In this document: one piece after another, positions 25,712-34,502 of the stretch
How the letters are laid out: the number at the start of each line of letters is the position of its first letter
How positions within the stretch are numbered: the stretch's first letter is position 1
Assembly (NCBI GenBank): GCA_041441915.1
Contig: JASDRS010000011.1
Span: 23,055-87,054 of the forward strand
Reading direction: 5' to 3'
DNA: 64,000 bases
DNA from: UBA10365 sp041441915
Lineage (GTDB): Bacteria > Pseudomonadota > Alphaproteobacteria > Rhodobacterales > Rhodobacteraceae
The notes under the pieces: model-generated
Databases searched by the model: none
Told to the model about the DNA's origin: nothing
Seen by the model: only the letters and a program-made list of their open reading frames with translations
Program-made: the position numbers and the translations under genes

Positions 25712-27096
25712 GCTGTTTTTAGCACAAGTTCTGCTGACACGATTTCCAATGCTTTTTCCAAAATGTCAAACATTTCGTCGATCTGTGCACGGGTAATGAT
25801 CAGGGGCGGCGAAAAGACCGCCATATTGATCAGTGGGCGCACCAGGAGGCCCATTTCTTCGCAGGCAACATCAATGCGTTCGCCAAGCGACCGCTCAGAT
25901 TCCAAATCTTCGGCGCGGCATTCAATGCAGCCCAAAAGCCCCATTCCACGCGCGTCGCCCACAAGAGGGAATTTTTTTAATGCGCGTAGACGCTCTTGAA
26001 AGTGGGGAGTGATATCGCGGACATGTTGTAACAACCCTTCATTCTCAATGATTTCGATATTTTTTAGTGCCGCGGCGCAACTGACTGGATGGCCAGAATA
26101 AGTGTACCCATTAGCATAGGAAGAAGACGTCCCCAGATGACTCATTTTCTCCATCACCCGATCCGAGATGATGCATGCCCCTAGCGGCAAATAGCCGGAG
26201 GTCAGGCCCTTAGCGCAGGTGATCATATCAGGTTCTATTCCGAACACCTCGCTTGACGCGAACCAATGCCCAAGGCGACCAAAGCCGGTGACAACCTCGT
26301 CCGAGATGTAAAGAATATCATTGCTACGGCACAGATCGAAGGTCCGCTTATGGTAGCCTGGTGCGGGCACAATCACCCCGCCTGATGCCAAAATGGGTTC
26401 CGCAATGAAGGCACCAATTTTTTCAGGGCCTAGAGTGGCAATGATCTTCTCCAAATCGGCAACTTTTTCATCACACCAGTCCTCAACGGTCATGCCGTCG
26501 GGGCGCCGATAGGGGTTTACGTCGGGCAGAAAATGTACGAGCCTCGTTTCGAAGTCAAAATGGCTTTTGTCACGCTCTTTTCCCGTAACAGAATGGGCCA
26601 GATAGGTTGACCCATGATAACCTTTTTCACGTGCCAGGATGATTTTCTTTTGCGGTTTTCCACGGCGGTTGTTCATATATTGCATCGTGCGCAGGGCCGT
26701 ATCCACAGCCGTAGATCCTCCCGTTGTCAAAAACACATTGTTCAAATCGCCTGGAGCCATTTCGGCTAGTTTTTTGCACAAAAGTACTGAAGGCTCGGTG
26801 GCCGAAGTAAAAGGAGAGCTGTAGGGTATTTTTAAAACTTGCGCTGCAATCGCATCAGCCATTTCTTTGCGGCCATAGCCGATTTGCGTACACCACATGC
26901 CGCCTGGGCCATCAAGATAGCGTTTTCCCTCAGCGTCCCAAATATAAATGCCCGCAGCAGAGCTGACCAGCATCGTTTCAGACCCGCGCCAATCATCCAT
27001 CGCCGCCCATGGGTGAATCTGATGGGTACGGTCCCATTCCACCAAAGTAGCTGTATCTGGATGATTTGAGTGAGGGTTTTGTGAAAGCTGGTTCAT
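25708..27096 (-). CDS. Class III PLP-dependent aminotransferase (omega-amino acid / diamine type)
   Basis: This 462-residue enzyme transfers an amino group between an omega-amino acid or amine and a keto acid such as pyruvate. Visible are GPGGMWCTQIGYG, FLTTGGSTAVDTALR (cofactor phosphate), YHGSTYLAHSVTG, DEVVTGFGRLG and the PLP lysine in ITCAKGLTSGYLPLG. I chose ATG 27096 (MNQLSQNPHSN) with TTAGGAAAA in front; the open frame runs back into the upstream gene. It is the fourth gene of the operon, 13 bases after the GcvT-like gene. Relatives act on putrescine, beta-alanine or taurine. Confidence 0.9.
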   Translation of the reverse strand: MNQLSQNPHSNHPDTATLVEWDRTHQIHPWAAMDDWRGSETMLVSSAAGIYIWDAEGKRYLDGPGGMWCTQIGYGRKEMADAIAAQVLKIPYSSPFTSATEPSVLLCKKLAEMAPGDLNNVFLTTGGSTAVDTALRTMQYMNNRRGKPQKKIILAREKGYHGSTYLAHSVTGKERDKSHFDFETRLVHFLPDVNPYRRPDGMTVEDWCDEKVADLEKIIATLGPEKIGAFIAEPILASGGVIVPAPGYHKRTFDLCRSNDILYISDEVVTGFGRLGHWFASSEVFGIEPDMITCAKGLTSGYLPLGACIISDRVMEKMSHLGTSSSYANGYTYSGHPVSCAAALKNIEIIENEGLLQHVRDITPHFQERLRALKKFPLVGDARGMGLLGCIECRAEDLESERSLGERIDVACEEMGLLVRPLINMAVFSPPLIITRAQIDEMFDILEKALEIVSAELVLKTA

Positions 27097-27109
27097 GAGT
27101 TTTCCTAAC

Positions 27110-28285
27110 TTAAAATGGCCGTGGGGGGGTCGCGCGTGTGCGGTCATTGCTGAAGAACGGTTTGTCCTCAATAGTTACATGCACCAGACGCTTGTCCCAT
27201 TGGCCTTCTTGATTGATGTAAATCTCGGCCCAAAGGTCATTTTGAATTTCTCTACCATATGGGGCTTTGAATTCAGCAAGCGCGATATTGCGCTTGGTGG
27301 TGGGCGACCATACGCCTGAGGTGACATGACCGACTTCGATCTTTTTCTTATAATAGATCAAAGCACCGTCAGCAGGTTTAAAGCCGCCAATATCGATTTT
27401 GCGCAAATGGTGGCTTGGACCAGTTTGCATTTGCTGAGCAAGTGCGCGTCGGCCATTGAAATGGCCCTTGTCAAAATCAAGCATCTTCGATGCCCCAAGA
27501 GCAATCGGAGATCTACCTCGCCCGAGCCGCATAGACTGATGTACTGGTTGAAAGTCAAAGCCTACAGCCATAAAGCCCGCTTCTATACGGCAGATGTTTA
27601 AGGCTTCAAACCCAATGGCGCGGACGCCCCAATGATGCCCAGCACCCCAGAGGCGATCCCAAAGGGTCAGGGCCTTGTCGTTGGGTGTCCAGAGCTCATA
27701 TCCCAAATCGCCAGTAAAGCCTGTGCGCGACACCCAAAGGTCAGGTTCTACTTCGCGCCAATCGAAAGGCTTCATATCCCCCACATCCAAGCCTGCGTCA
27801 CACAGCAAGGAATAAGAGGTTGGCCCTTGCAGGGACAGGGCTGCAACCACATGGCTTTCATCTTCGATTATCACGTCAAAACCCCAGGCCGTGTCAATGA
27901 GCCAAGTAAGCATGGATTCTTGGCAGCAAAGCCGAAAGTCGGAAGAATTATAGCGAAACAGTGTGCCGTCATCGATAAGACTTCCCTCTTCGTCGCACCA
28001 AAGCACATAGCTCACACGACCGTCGCGGATTTTATTAATGTCGCGGGTGACCAAGCGATTAACCACTTGCAAAGCATCGTTACCCTTAATGCGATATTTG
28101 TGCATGGGGCTAATGTCAAAAAGCGTAGTTTGATTGCGGATCGCAAAATATTCGAATTCCAGTGTGTCCATTACCCCTGCTGAAATATAGCCAGCCCAAT
28201 TGGTCCAGTGCTTGGCTCGGCTTAAGGGCTCTAATCTGGTATGAAAGGGGGTCTCGACTAGCCCGATGGGAACATGTTTGGTCAT
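27110..28285 (-). CDS. GcvT-like aminomethyltransferase family protein (DmdA/DMGDH-type folate enzyme)
   Basis: The 391-residue protein has the GCV_T fold: NQTTLFDISPMHKYRIKG, LVTRDINKIRDGRVSYVLWC, SLQGPTSYSLL and RTGFTGDLGYELWTP, followed by a C-terminal barrel domain. Family members (GcvT, DMSP demethylase, dimethylglycine/sarcosine dehydrogenase C-domains) pass a one-carbon unit from an N- or S-methyl substrate to tetrahydrofolate. It overlaps the second flavoprotein gene by four bases. In this operon it most likely accepts a methyl or methylene group released by amine oxidation, which is an inference. It is clearly not the glycine-cleavage copy, since no gcvH or gcvP is near. Confidence 0.88.
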   Translation of the reverse strand: MTKHVPIGLVETPFHTRLEPLSRAKHWTNWAGYISAGVMDTLEFEYFAIRNQTTLFDISPMHKYRIKGNDALQVVNRLVTRDINKIRDGRVSYVLWCDEEGSLIDDGTLFRYNSSDFRLCCQESMLTWLIDTAWGFDVIIEDESHVVAALSLQGPTSYSLLCDAGLDVGDMKPFDWREVEPDLWVSRTGFTGDLGYELWTPNDKALTLWDRLWGAGHHWGVRAIGFEALNICRIEAGFMAVGFDFQPVHQSMRLGRGRSPIALGASKMLDFDKGHFNGRRALAQQMQTGPSHHLRKIDIGGFKPADGALIYYKKKIEVGHVTSGVWSPTTKRNIALAEFKAPYGREIQNDLWAEIYINQEGQWDKRLVHVTIEDKPFFSNDRTRATPPRPF

Positions 28286-29856
28286 TTTAAAACCCCGTCT
28301 TTCATCACTTGCAGCGCGGCATTACGCCCTGCGGCCCCCATGACATCGCCGCCTGGATGCGCACTTGCACCGCAAAGGTAATACCCCTCGGGCCCAAAGC
28401 GGTAATGGGCCAATTGGTTGGCAGGTCGGTTGGTCAATATTTGATCAATCCCCATTTCGCCGTGGTGCCAATGGCCACCTGGTGCGCCTGAAAGCGCTTC
28501 GATATCTTTGGGCGAAAGAACTTGAGAGTTCAGCACTAATGATCCAAGGTTGGGCGCGTATTTTTCCAATGTTTTTATGGTAATTTGTGCCAGATGTTCA
28601 TGTGCTGTATCCGTCCATCCACCCACCAAATTATGCGGAACAAAGCTTACAATGGCGGATAGAATATGTTTGCCATCGGCCGTGATTGTTGGATCGCTCA
28701 AAGTAGGAACCACCGCTTCGATCACAGGATTTTCCGTTAATTCGCCATATTTTACTGGATTAAAAGCGCGTTCAACATAGGTGGCGCTGGGGGCAATAAT
28801 CAGACGCGCGGCGGTCAGGTCGCTGCTCAAACCCGAGATGGTGGGAGCTCGGCTCAGTACCAGATTGACCTTTGCAGTGGTACCTTTGGCGCGGTGATTG
28901 CGTAAGCGGCGCGTGGCTTCAACGTCGTAATTCTGAACCCCAGCCAGCATCATGGTCGATTTGGGCCCTAAGTTTGAAAGCACAGCTCTGGCGGTGATCA
29001 CTTCGCCCGTTGAAAGTTCGATCCCCGTTGCGCGGTCACCATCCACGAGCACTTTGGCTACTTTAGCTTGGGTGCGAATTTTAACGCCAGCCCCAACAGC
29101 AGCTGCACTAAATGCTTGAGCAACGGCCCCCATGCCCCCTTTGGGCAAGGTGACATGTCCGCCATTACCCAACCGATACATCAGAGTGAAAACTGTTCCC
29201 GGCGCGCGTGGGCCTGCATAGGCACCCCGCACGGCATCCGCGGCCAAGGCTCCCGAAAGCGGGGAATCCGCTAGATCATCAAGCAAATGATCGAAGATAT
29301 TGGACAAAAGCACCCGCAAAAATTCGCGCATGTTCTTTTTGCCCATCAGTTTTAAATTTAGGCCAATCTTGGCCAGGGCCGTAGCTTCGCCCAAGTCGGC
29401 AAGGCTACCTATGCCCCCCTCAATAAAAGGTGGTGTTCTTGTTGATAGTTGTCCCAGTAATTCTGCAAATTTTATCAAACGCGTATTGATTTCACTAAAT
29501 TTAGTCGCCTCTGGATGAGCGGTGCCGTTCGTATATTGGGCCTGGCCACTTTTAATCACAATATGGGCCCCATCTTCTGCCAAGGACACGGTGGGCAGGC
29601 TTATCGTGTCAAGTGGAGCCACTTTGGTGCCAATGCCTAATTCTTTGGCCACGGTGGAGTTTAAATTATAAAGTAAGTGGGAGACTTCGGGCGCAAATAC
29701 GCCCTTGGAAAGTTCGATGTTTTTGGCCATACCGCCCACCGCTTCATGCTGTTCAAGCACCAAAACTGAATGACCTTTGCGCGACAATGTGGTGGCAGCC
29801 GCAAGCCCATTATGGCCCGCGCCAATAACTATTGCATCATATGTCGAACGGAGCAT
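28282..29856 (-). CDS. FAD-dependent oxidoreductase, PYROXD2/phytoene-desaturase-like (copy B)
   Basis: A 524-residue flavoprotein with an N-terminal dinucleotide-binding motif YDAIVIGAGHNGLAAATTL, then VLVLEQHEAVGGMAKN, and a C-terminal FAD contact GYYLCGASAHPGGDVMGAAG typical of CrtI/PYROXD2 relatives. It is homologous to the gene immediately upstream, so the two probably arose by duplication. I chose ATG 29856, ten bases after the upstream stop; an in-frame ATG at 29877 would overlap that gene. The substrate is unknown. Carotenoid genes are absent around it, so it is not expected to be a phytoene desaturase. Confidence 0.85.
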   Translation of the reverse strand: MLRSTYDAIVIGAGHNGLAAATTLSRKGHSVLVLEQHEAVGGMAKNIELSKGVFAPEVSHLLYNLNSTVAKELGIGTKVAPLDTISLPTVSLAEDGAHIVIKSGQAQYTNGTAHPEATKFSEINTRLIKFAELLGQLSTRTPPFIEGGIGSLADLGEATALAKIGLNLKLMGKKNMREFLRVLLSNIFDHLLDDLADSPLSGALAADAVRGAYAGPRAPGTVFTLMYRLGNGGHVTLPKGGMGAVAQAFSAAAVGAGVKIRTQAKVAKVLVDGDRATGIELSTGEVITARAVLSNLGPKSTMMLAGVQNYDVEATRRLRNHRAKGTTAKVNLVLSRAPTISGLSSDLTAARLIIAPSATYVERAFNPVKYGELTENPVIEAVVPTLSDPTITADGKHILSAIVSFVPHNLVGGWTDTAHEHLAQITIKTLEKYAPNLGSLVLNSQVLSPKDIEALSGAPGGHWHHGEMGIDQILTNRPANQLAHYRFGPEGYYLCGASAHPGGDVMGAAGRNAALQVMKDGVLK

Positions 29857-29866
29857 CACGTTTTCT

Positions 29867-31504
29867 TTAGCTTGCATAGCCGGTCATCCTACTGGATTTG
29901 CCTATGGCCCGTAAAATTTCTTTGGCCGCATTGGCACCGGGTGCTGCCATCACGCCACCGCCTGGGTGGCTAGAAGAGCCCACAAGATACATGCCCTTAA
30001 TTGGGGTTTCATATTGCGCATAGCCTGGAACTGGGCGGTTGAAGAGCAGTTGATCAAATGTCAGCTCGCCTTGAAAAATATTGCCCTCGGTCAAGCCCAC
30101 TTCATTTTCGATGTCCCATGGTGTCCGAATTTCGGCATGTACCATCTTGTCGCGAATATCTGGGCAGGCCAACTCGATCTTATCAATCACACAATTGCCA
30201 AATTCCTGGCGTTTTGCATCGGTCCAATTTGCGCCCAAGCGCACCCCGTCTACCTTAAGGTCATAGGGCGCATATTGTACAAATACCGTCATCATATGTT
30301 TTCCCTTAGGCGCCATAGTTGGGTCAATTTGGCTTGGGATTAGCATGTCGAAATATGGTTCTGATGACCAAAGCCCCTCTTTCCAATCGTCATAGGCGCG
30401 CTCAAGTTCGGTTAACGAGGTAGAGCAATGCAAGTCTCCGCGTAGAAACGGCGCATTTTTGGGGGCAGCTTTAAATGTTGGCAATGCGTCAAGTGCTATA
30501 TTGATCTTGCCAGATGACCCGCGGATTTTGAAGCGTTCAACCGCTTTTGTGAAATCGTTGGGCAGATCGTTTGGATTGGTGTGTTTAAGAAAAGTGCGTT
30601 TTACGTCCATGTTGGAAGCAACAATGGGCGCGTGATAGGTGTTGCCATTCTCAAGAGTTACGCCTTTAATTTTACCGTTCACGCTGATGAACTGATCAAC
30701 GCCTGACCCTACAATAATTTCACCACCCTCTTCCGCAAGGCAGGCGCCCAAAGCGTTCGAAATGGCCCCCATCCCGCCGCGAGCAAAACCCCAAGCGCCG
30801 ATTGTGCCGTCAACATCTCCCATATAATGGTGTAATAAAACATAGGCCGTGCCGGGCGAATAGACGCCAAGACCCGTGCCAATGATACCCGATCCTGCTA
30901 GGTGCGCTTTGATCAGCTCACTTTCGAAATGCTCGTCAAGAAAATCACCGATGGACATCGACCAAAAGCGTAGCGTTTCGTTCAGTTCTTTACCACCCAA
31001 CCCGTAGGCCTTTTTAGCTAAGAACAAAAGCTCACTTAAGTCGCGGGGCTTAAGTGACGTTGGATCTGGCGCATTGCGTAGCAAAAAGGGCCGAATAAAT
31101 CGGCATTGGCGGATCACGGTTTGGCTGAACCGGTCATAGGCATCAACATCATGGGCGCTATGGCGGGCTATTTCGCGGCGCAGCGCATCATGGTCTGACA
31201 TATAAGCGAAATATCCGCCTTCGCGGGTAAAGGTGGCCCCCCCCTCATATGGAATGACCTGTAAGCCAAAGCGTGGCAATTCCAAATCGCGCACGATTTC
31301 ACGGCGCAAAAGTGAGCAAACATACGAGCAATTCGAATAAGTCCAACCGTCAATAAGCGATCGGCTGACAGCCGCCCCTCCAATCCAGTCGTTCTTCTCA
31401 ACAACCAAAATCTTCAGGCCCGCTTTAGCTAGATAGCAGGCGGTGGTCAGGCCATTATGGCCTGCGCCAGCAATTATTGCATCGTAAGTGTCGTGCCGAC
31501 CCAT
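29867..31504 (-). CDS. FAD-dependent oxidoreductase, PYROXD2/phytoene-desaturase-like (copy A)
   Basis: First gene of the operon, 545 residues. The FAD motif YDAIIAGAGHNGLTTACYL is followed by VVEKNDWIGGAAVSRSLIDG and ends with MYLVGSSSHPGGGVMAAPGA. I chose ATG 31504 because GGGAGA lies seven bases upstream; the open frame continues 39 codons further but enters the promoter palindrome region and lacks a ribosome site. PYROXD2-like proteins are poorly characterised. Two adjacent copies could form a heterodimer or carry out consecutive dehydrogenations. Confidence 0.86.
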   Translation of the reverse strand: MGRHDTYDAIIAGAGHNGLTTACYLAKAGLKILVVEKNDWIGGAAVSRSLIDGWTYSNCSYVCSLLRREIVRDLELPRFGLQVIPYEGGATFTREGGYFAYMSDHDALRREIARHSAHDVDAYDRFSQTVIRQCRFIRPFLLRNAPDPTSLKPRDLSELLFLAKKAYGLGGKELNETLRFWSMSIGDFLDEHFESELIKAHLAGSGIIGTGLGVYSPGTAYVLLHHYMGDVDGTIGAWGFARGGMGAISNALGACLAEEGGEIIVGSGVDQFISVNGKIKGVTLENGNTYHAPIVASNMDVKRTFLKHTNPNDLPNDFTKAVERFKIRGSSGKINIALDALPTFKAAPKNAPFLRGDLHCSTSLTELERAYDDWKEGLWSSEPYFDMLIPSQIDPTMAPKGKHMMTVFVQYAPYDLKVDGVRLGANWTDAKRQEFGNCVIDKIELACPDIRDKMVHAEIRTPWDIENEVGLTEGNIFQGELTFDQLLFNRPVPGYAQYETPIKGMYLVGSSSHPGGGVMAAPGANAAKEILRAIGKSSRMTGYAS

Positions 31505-31644
31505 GGAATTCTCCCTTATTGAGATCAGACTAAGGGAGTTGTGAAAGGAGGTAAAGTTTTTTTGAGCGCTCAAACAAAAACTATAAGCTGACAATAACAA
31601 GAAAGTATGGAATAAAAGCATTATGATAATTTCAAGATTCCTAA
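31505..31644. promoter_or_regulatory. Divergent operon / TetR promoter with 14-bp palindrome
   Basis: TTTGAGCGCTCAAA (31561-31574) is a perfect palindrome flanked by T-rich sequence on the left and A-rich on the right, making the symmetry nearly 25 bp long. It lies 57 bases from the start of the five-gene operon and 71 from the TetR start. BetI-type repressors bind similar TTGAACGTTCAA-like sites, so this is the expected operator of the adjacent regulator. Confidence 0.75.
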
Positions 31645-32334
31645 ATGCCGCAGATTTTTAGAGCAAGTCCAAGGCCGACCAAGGAACGCAAAGAGCGTAA
31701 AGACAATGCTGATATGCGCCGCCGCCAAATTTTAGACGCAACATTGCGTTCTATCATTAGAAGCGGCTTGGCGAAGACTACTTTGGCAACTGTAGCGGCC
31801 GAGTCAGGGCTGTCCCAAGGTGTGGCGGTGTTTTATTTTAAATCAAAAAATGGTCTCTTAAGCGCAGCTCTTCGTGAACTTTATCAAAGTTATGAAGACA
31901 CTTGGGAAGTGGCCTTGGCCAATGCGGCCCCGACCCCTACAGCTCGGTTGCGGGCGATTATTGCAGCCGACTTCGACCCCGTGGTATGCAACCCAGATAC
32001 GCTGGCGGTCTGGTTCGCCTTTTGGGGTGAGCAGAAATTCACTCCGCAATATTCCGAGATTACCAGCCAATATGACCAAAAGCGTGCCAATGCGATTGAA
32101 GAAATTTGCCTACAATTACTACCGTCCAACCCAGAAAGAGCTCGCCTTGCCAGCGATTGGATAGACTCTGCCACTGATGGCTATTGGCAAAAGCTACACC
32201 TTTTCCCCGAAAGCTATTCACGCGATGTTGCTTTAAAACGCACTTTTTCTTTGGTTCAAACGCTGTTTGCAGATCATGCAAAAGAATTTGGATGTCTGAC
32301 GTCAGTACCTAAAGGTCAAAATAGGATTATTTGA
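31645..32334 (+). CDS. TetR/BetI-type transcriptional regulator
   Basis: A 229-residue repressor with the DNA-binding helix pair ILDATLRSIIRSGLAKTTLA and VAAESGLSQGVAVFYFKSKN at about residues 28-70, and a BetI-like ligand domain (LAVWFAFWGEQKFTPQYSEI). It is clearly related to the other TetR protein at 22206-22895; both share the WxAFWGE pattern. It is divergent from the five-gene flavoprotein operon and separated from it by a palindromic operator, so it most likely represses that operon until the pathway substrate appears. Confidence 0.9.
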   Translation: MPQIFRASPRPTKERKERKDNADMRRRQILDATLRSIIRSGLAKTTLATVAAESGLSQGVAVFYFKSKNGLLSAALRELYQSYEDTWEVALANAAPTPTARLRAIIAADFDPVVCNPDTLAVWFAFWGEQKFTPQYSEITSQYDQKRANAIEEICLQLLPSNPERARLASDWIDSATDGYWQKLHLFPESYSRDVALKRTFSLVQTLFADHAKEFGCLTSVPKGQNRII

Positions 32335-32988
32335 TAAGGGAGTATCAGTTAATTTTGGTTCAGGAAATTCTACACAGGCTCCTTAGCCAAACAAAAAAAC
32401 GGACATTGCATCGTTACCAGAGTGTACAAAGGCTTTGGCTATAAATGCCTAAAATTGGTTCAATGAGGGTCAGGAAATTTGACTGCGTAATACATATCTC
32501 GTTATCCTCAGTTCTGTTTAAGCAGCTTTAAGTGAAAACCTTGTAGGGCAAGATGTGGTCGGTAGCGTTGGATGGTTTTATTTAAACTAAAATTGATTTC
32601 TGGTGCATCCTAAGTGGTTCTGCTTTGCTTTTAAAGCGTGCGTAAACCCAAACAGTCCACATCGGCATAAATTGGAATGCCAAAGATGATAGTAAGTGGA
32701 AAGGGCACGTCCAAGAGGCGTAAAACGCTGAGCCTGTTTTGGGAGTCGCATCACGCTTAAAACTAAAATATTACACCTTTCAGTATTTTTTATCGTAGTT
32801 TAAACTGTTTACAAGCATAGGCCTCACAGCCCATTGTTTGACCCAGACTAAATAAAAGAATTAAACTTCTTATGCCTTAGGAATGCCACCCACTTTAAGA
32901 AATGGTTGGAAACGCGAATGACTGGAGGTCATAAAAATAATGGCGTTGAAAGCTCATATGTGCCACCAAAGGAAAAGTTGTTATAAGC
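32335..32988. other. 654-bp gap without a recognisable gene
   Basis: The stretch lies between convergent genes (the TetR gene and the membrane-anchored winged-helix gene) and has no sizeable open frame. Small symmetric bits such as AAGAA-TTAAAC-TTCTT occur but are unremarkable. I see no tRNA or RNA-like structure that I could support. Decayed sequence is possible. Confidence 0.4.
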
Positions 32989-33672
32989 CTAATCAAGCTT
33001 GATTCGGTCTTTTGGAATATCTAGAAAATAGCCCTTTCCGGGCACATGTCTGACCAATAGCTCGCTGATGATTTGATTGCCCAATGCATCGCGCAGCCGT
33101 TTGATCCGCATGACGCCTGCCGCTTCTTCGCAATCTTGGGGGGATTTTCCGGAAATCATCGCCTCTAAATCAACCCCTGACAGATAGTCGGCGTCCATTC
33201 GCGCCTCCATAAATAGTGCCAAAGTATCAATATTCGACCGCGTGAGCGTAAAGCGGTCTTCGTTAATCACCACCATATTTTCATCACGATTAAGTGCTAT
33301 GGATGATGCCATCAGCGCATGGCTTTTGAACTCTTGAAACTGTTGGCGAATACTTAGATTTGAAAATAAGAGCCCCGCGCTTACAATCGCCAGTGCAAAG
33401 GTCAGTGTCATGAGCGTAAATATGATTTGCGATTGCAACTGTAACGAGGATTCAAACAGCGACCCAGATGAAGCCAACACTTCTAAAAGTTTAATCTCGG
33501 TTTGTGAGATGAAGTCAGTTTCAATAAAAATACGTTCAACATTAGCGTTAAAGATTGAAGGATCAGGCAGTTTAAAAAAGAGCCACGCAAAAAGCCCAAG
33601 CACAAAGCCAATCAAAACGACCATCAGGGCTTTAAGTGAATGGTTTTGTTTAGTAGCGAAGGAAAAATTCAC
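32989..33672 (-). CDS. Membrane-anchored protein with C-terminal OmpR-type winged helix
   Basis: This 227-residue protein has two predicted membrane helices at about residues 13-33 and 83-105, enclosing a roughly 48-residue, probably periplasmic loop. The cytoplasmic C-terminus ends in RIKRLRDALGNQIISELLVR and HVPGKGYFLDI, which closely resembles the recognition helix and wing of OmpR/PhoB-type DNA-binding domains. It could be a one-component membrane regulator with ToxR/CadC logic but reversed domain order. Translation starts at GTG 33672 with AAGGAACAGG in front. It overlaps the upstream secreted-protein gene by 23 bases. The target is unknown. Confidence 0.75.
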   Translation of the reverse strand: MNFSFATKQNHSLKALMVVLIGFVLGLFAWLFFKLPDPSIFNANVERIFIETDFISQTEIKLLEVLASSGSLFESSLQLQSQIIFTLMTLTFALAIVSAGLLFSNLSIRQQFQEFKSHALMASSIALNRDENMVVINEDRFTLTRSNIDTLALFMEARMDADYLSGVDLEAMISGKSPQDCEEAAGVMRIKRLRDALGNQIISELLVRHVPGKGYFLDIPKDRIKLD

Positions 33673-33943
33673 CGACCTGTTCCTTTCTGGTCAATAATTC
33701 GTTTTGCGGCACTTGCCCCAAAACAACCAATAAAGACCACCCTCCCCCCAACAGCCGCTGTTGCAGGGCTTCTTTATTAAGCGCTTCTGCACAAGAGCCG
33801 ACAACCTCGATCACACCGACATGAAGCTGCAAAGGATTATCTTTTTTGGCCTTATAGGCATAATAGCACTCGGCTCGCGCTATGTTTGCACTGAAAACCA
33901 ATGTCACAAAAATAAGTGGGATCAATTTTGTATATGTCATCAT
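33650..33943 (-). CDS. Small secreted protein with two cysteines
   Basis: A 97-residue protein with a clear signal peptide (MMTYTKLIPLIFVTLVFSAN, cleavage probably after ARA). The mature part of about 73 residues contains two cysteines (ECYYAYK and GSCAEAL) that could form a disulfide in the periplasm. I do not recognise the family. Its 3' end overlaps the start of the membrane winged-helix gene, so the two are probably co-expressed. It may interact with the periplasmic loop of that protein, which is inference from the gene pair only. Confidence 0.65.
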   Translation of the reverse strand: MMTYTKLIPLIFVTLVFSANIARAECYYAYKAKKDNPLQLHVGVIEVVGSCAEALNKEALQQRLLGGGWSLLVVLGQVPQNELLTRKEQVGEFFLRY

Positions 33944-34502
33944 GGGCTACTATCAGCAGTTTATGATCTGTTATTCAATAACCAAGTCTGTCGAAATTCT
34001 CGTTTTTTCGTGCTACCCCCTACTTGGATCTTTTGAAGGCGTTCACTTCAAAAACGAGGAAAATATCCAAAATCTGGACAACCTGACAGAGCCATGTCTT
34101 TTGGGATTTTTTGTCACTCCGATATTGGCATCGCACCTGAGCAATGAAGTCATCATTTCATTGCAAGTTTGGTCCCATGATCGCGGCCGTAATCACTCTC
34201 GTAATCAAAATTATAGGGACCACCATTACTTCTATCGCGGGAAAGGCTACGTTACGCTGGCATCAAAGACGCTACAAGAACTAACGTGCTATCAGTTGTC
34301 TCTTACTTTAAGGCTGCTTGATGGCACAAAGGGCCTGCGATTTAAGGGTGTAGGTAAAATAATCTTTGTGCCCCATTAGTAGCAGATCAGGCTCGAGGAA
34401 TAGTGCCTGCTTTGGTGTTGAGCGATCTGCCCTTGATTGCTACAAAATTTAGCTTTAGCAATGCCGCAATCTTACAACCATTAATCTCTGGAACACCGAA
34501 TA
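33944..34502. other. 559-bp gap, possible decayed sequence
   Basis: An open frame of 165 codons (33882-34379, plus strand) crosses this region, but it overlaps the secreted-protein gene antisense, has no ribosome binding site and no recognisable motifs, so I do not call it. The gap should hold promoters for the secreted-protein gene and for the amidinotransferase. Confidence 0.4.

Noticed and set aside
25259..31504. Carotenoid biosynthesis cluster, because of two CrtI-like proteins
   Set aside because: No phytoene synthase, cyclase or hydroxylase; the other genes are amine and one-carbon enzymes.
31505..31621. 39-codon N-terminal extension of flavoprotein copy A, looking like a signal peptide
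   Set aside because: It covers the palindromic operator and lacks a ribosome site; ATG 31504 with GGGAGA matches the family start.
33882..34379. Open frame of 165 codons on the plus strand
   Set aside because: No ribosome site, no recognisable domain, unusual composition, and antisense overlap with a gene for a protein with a clear signal peptide.
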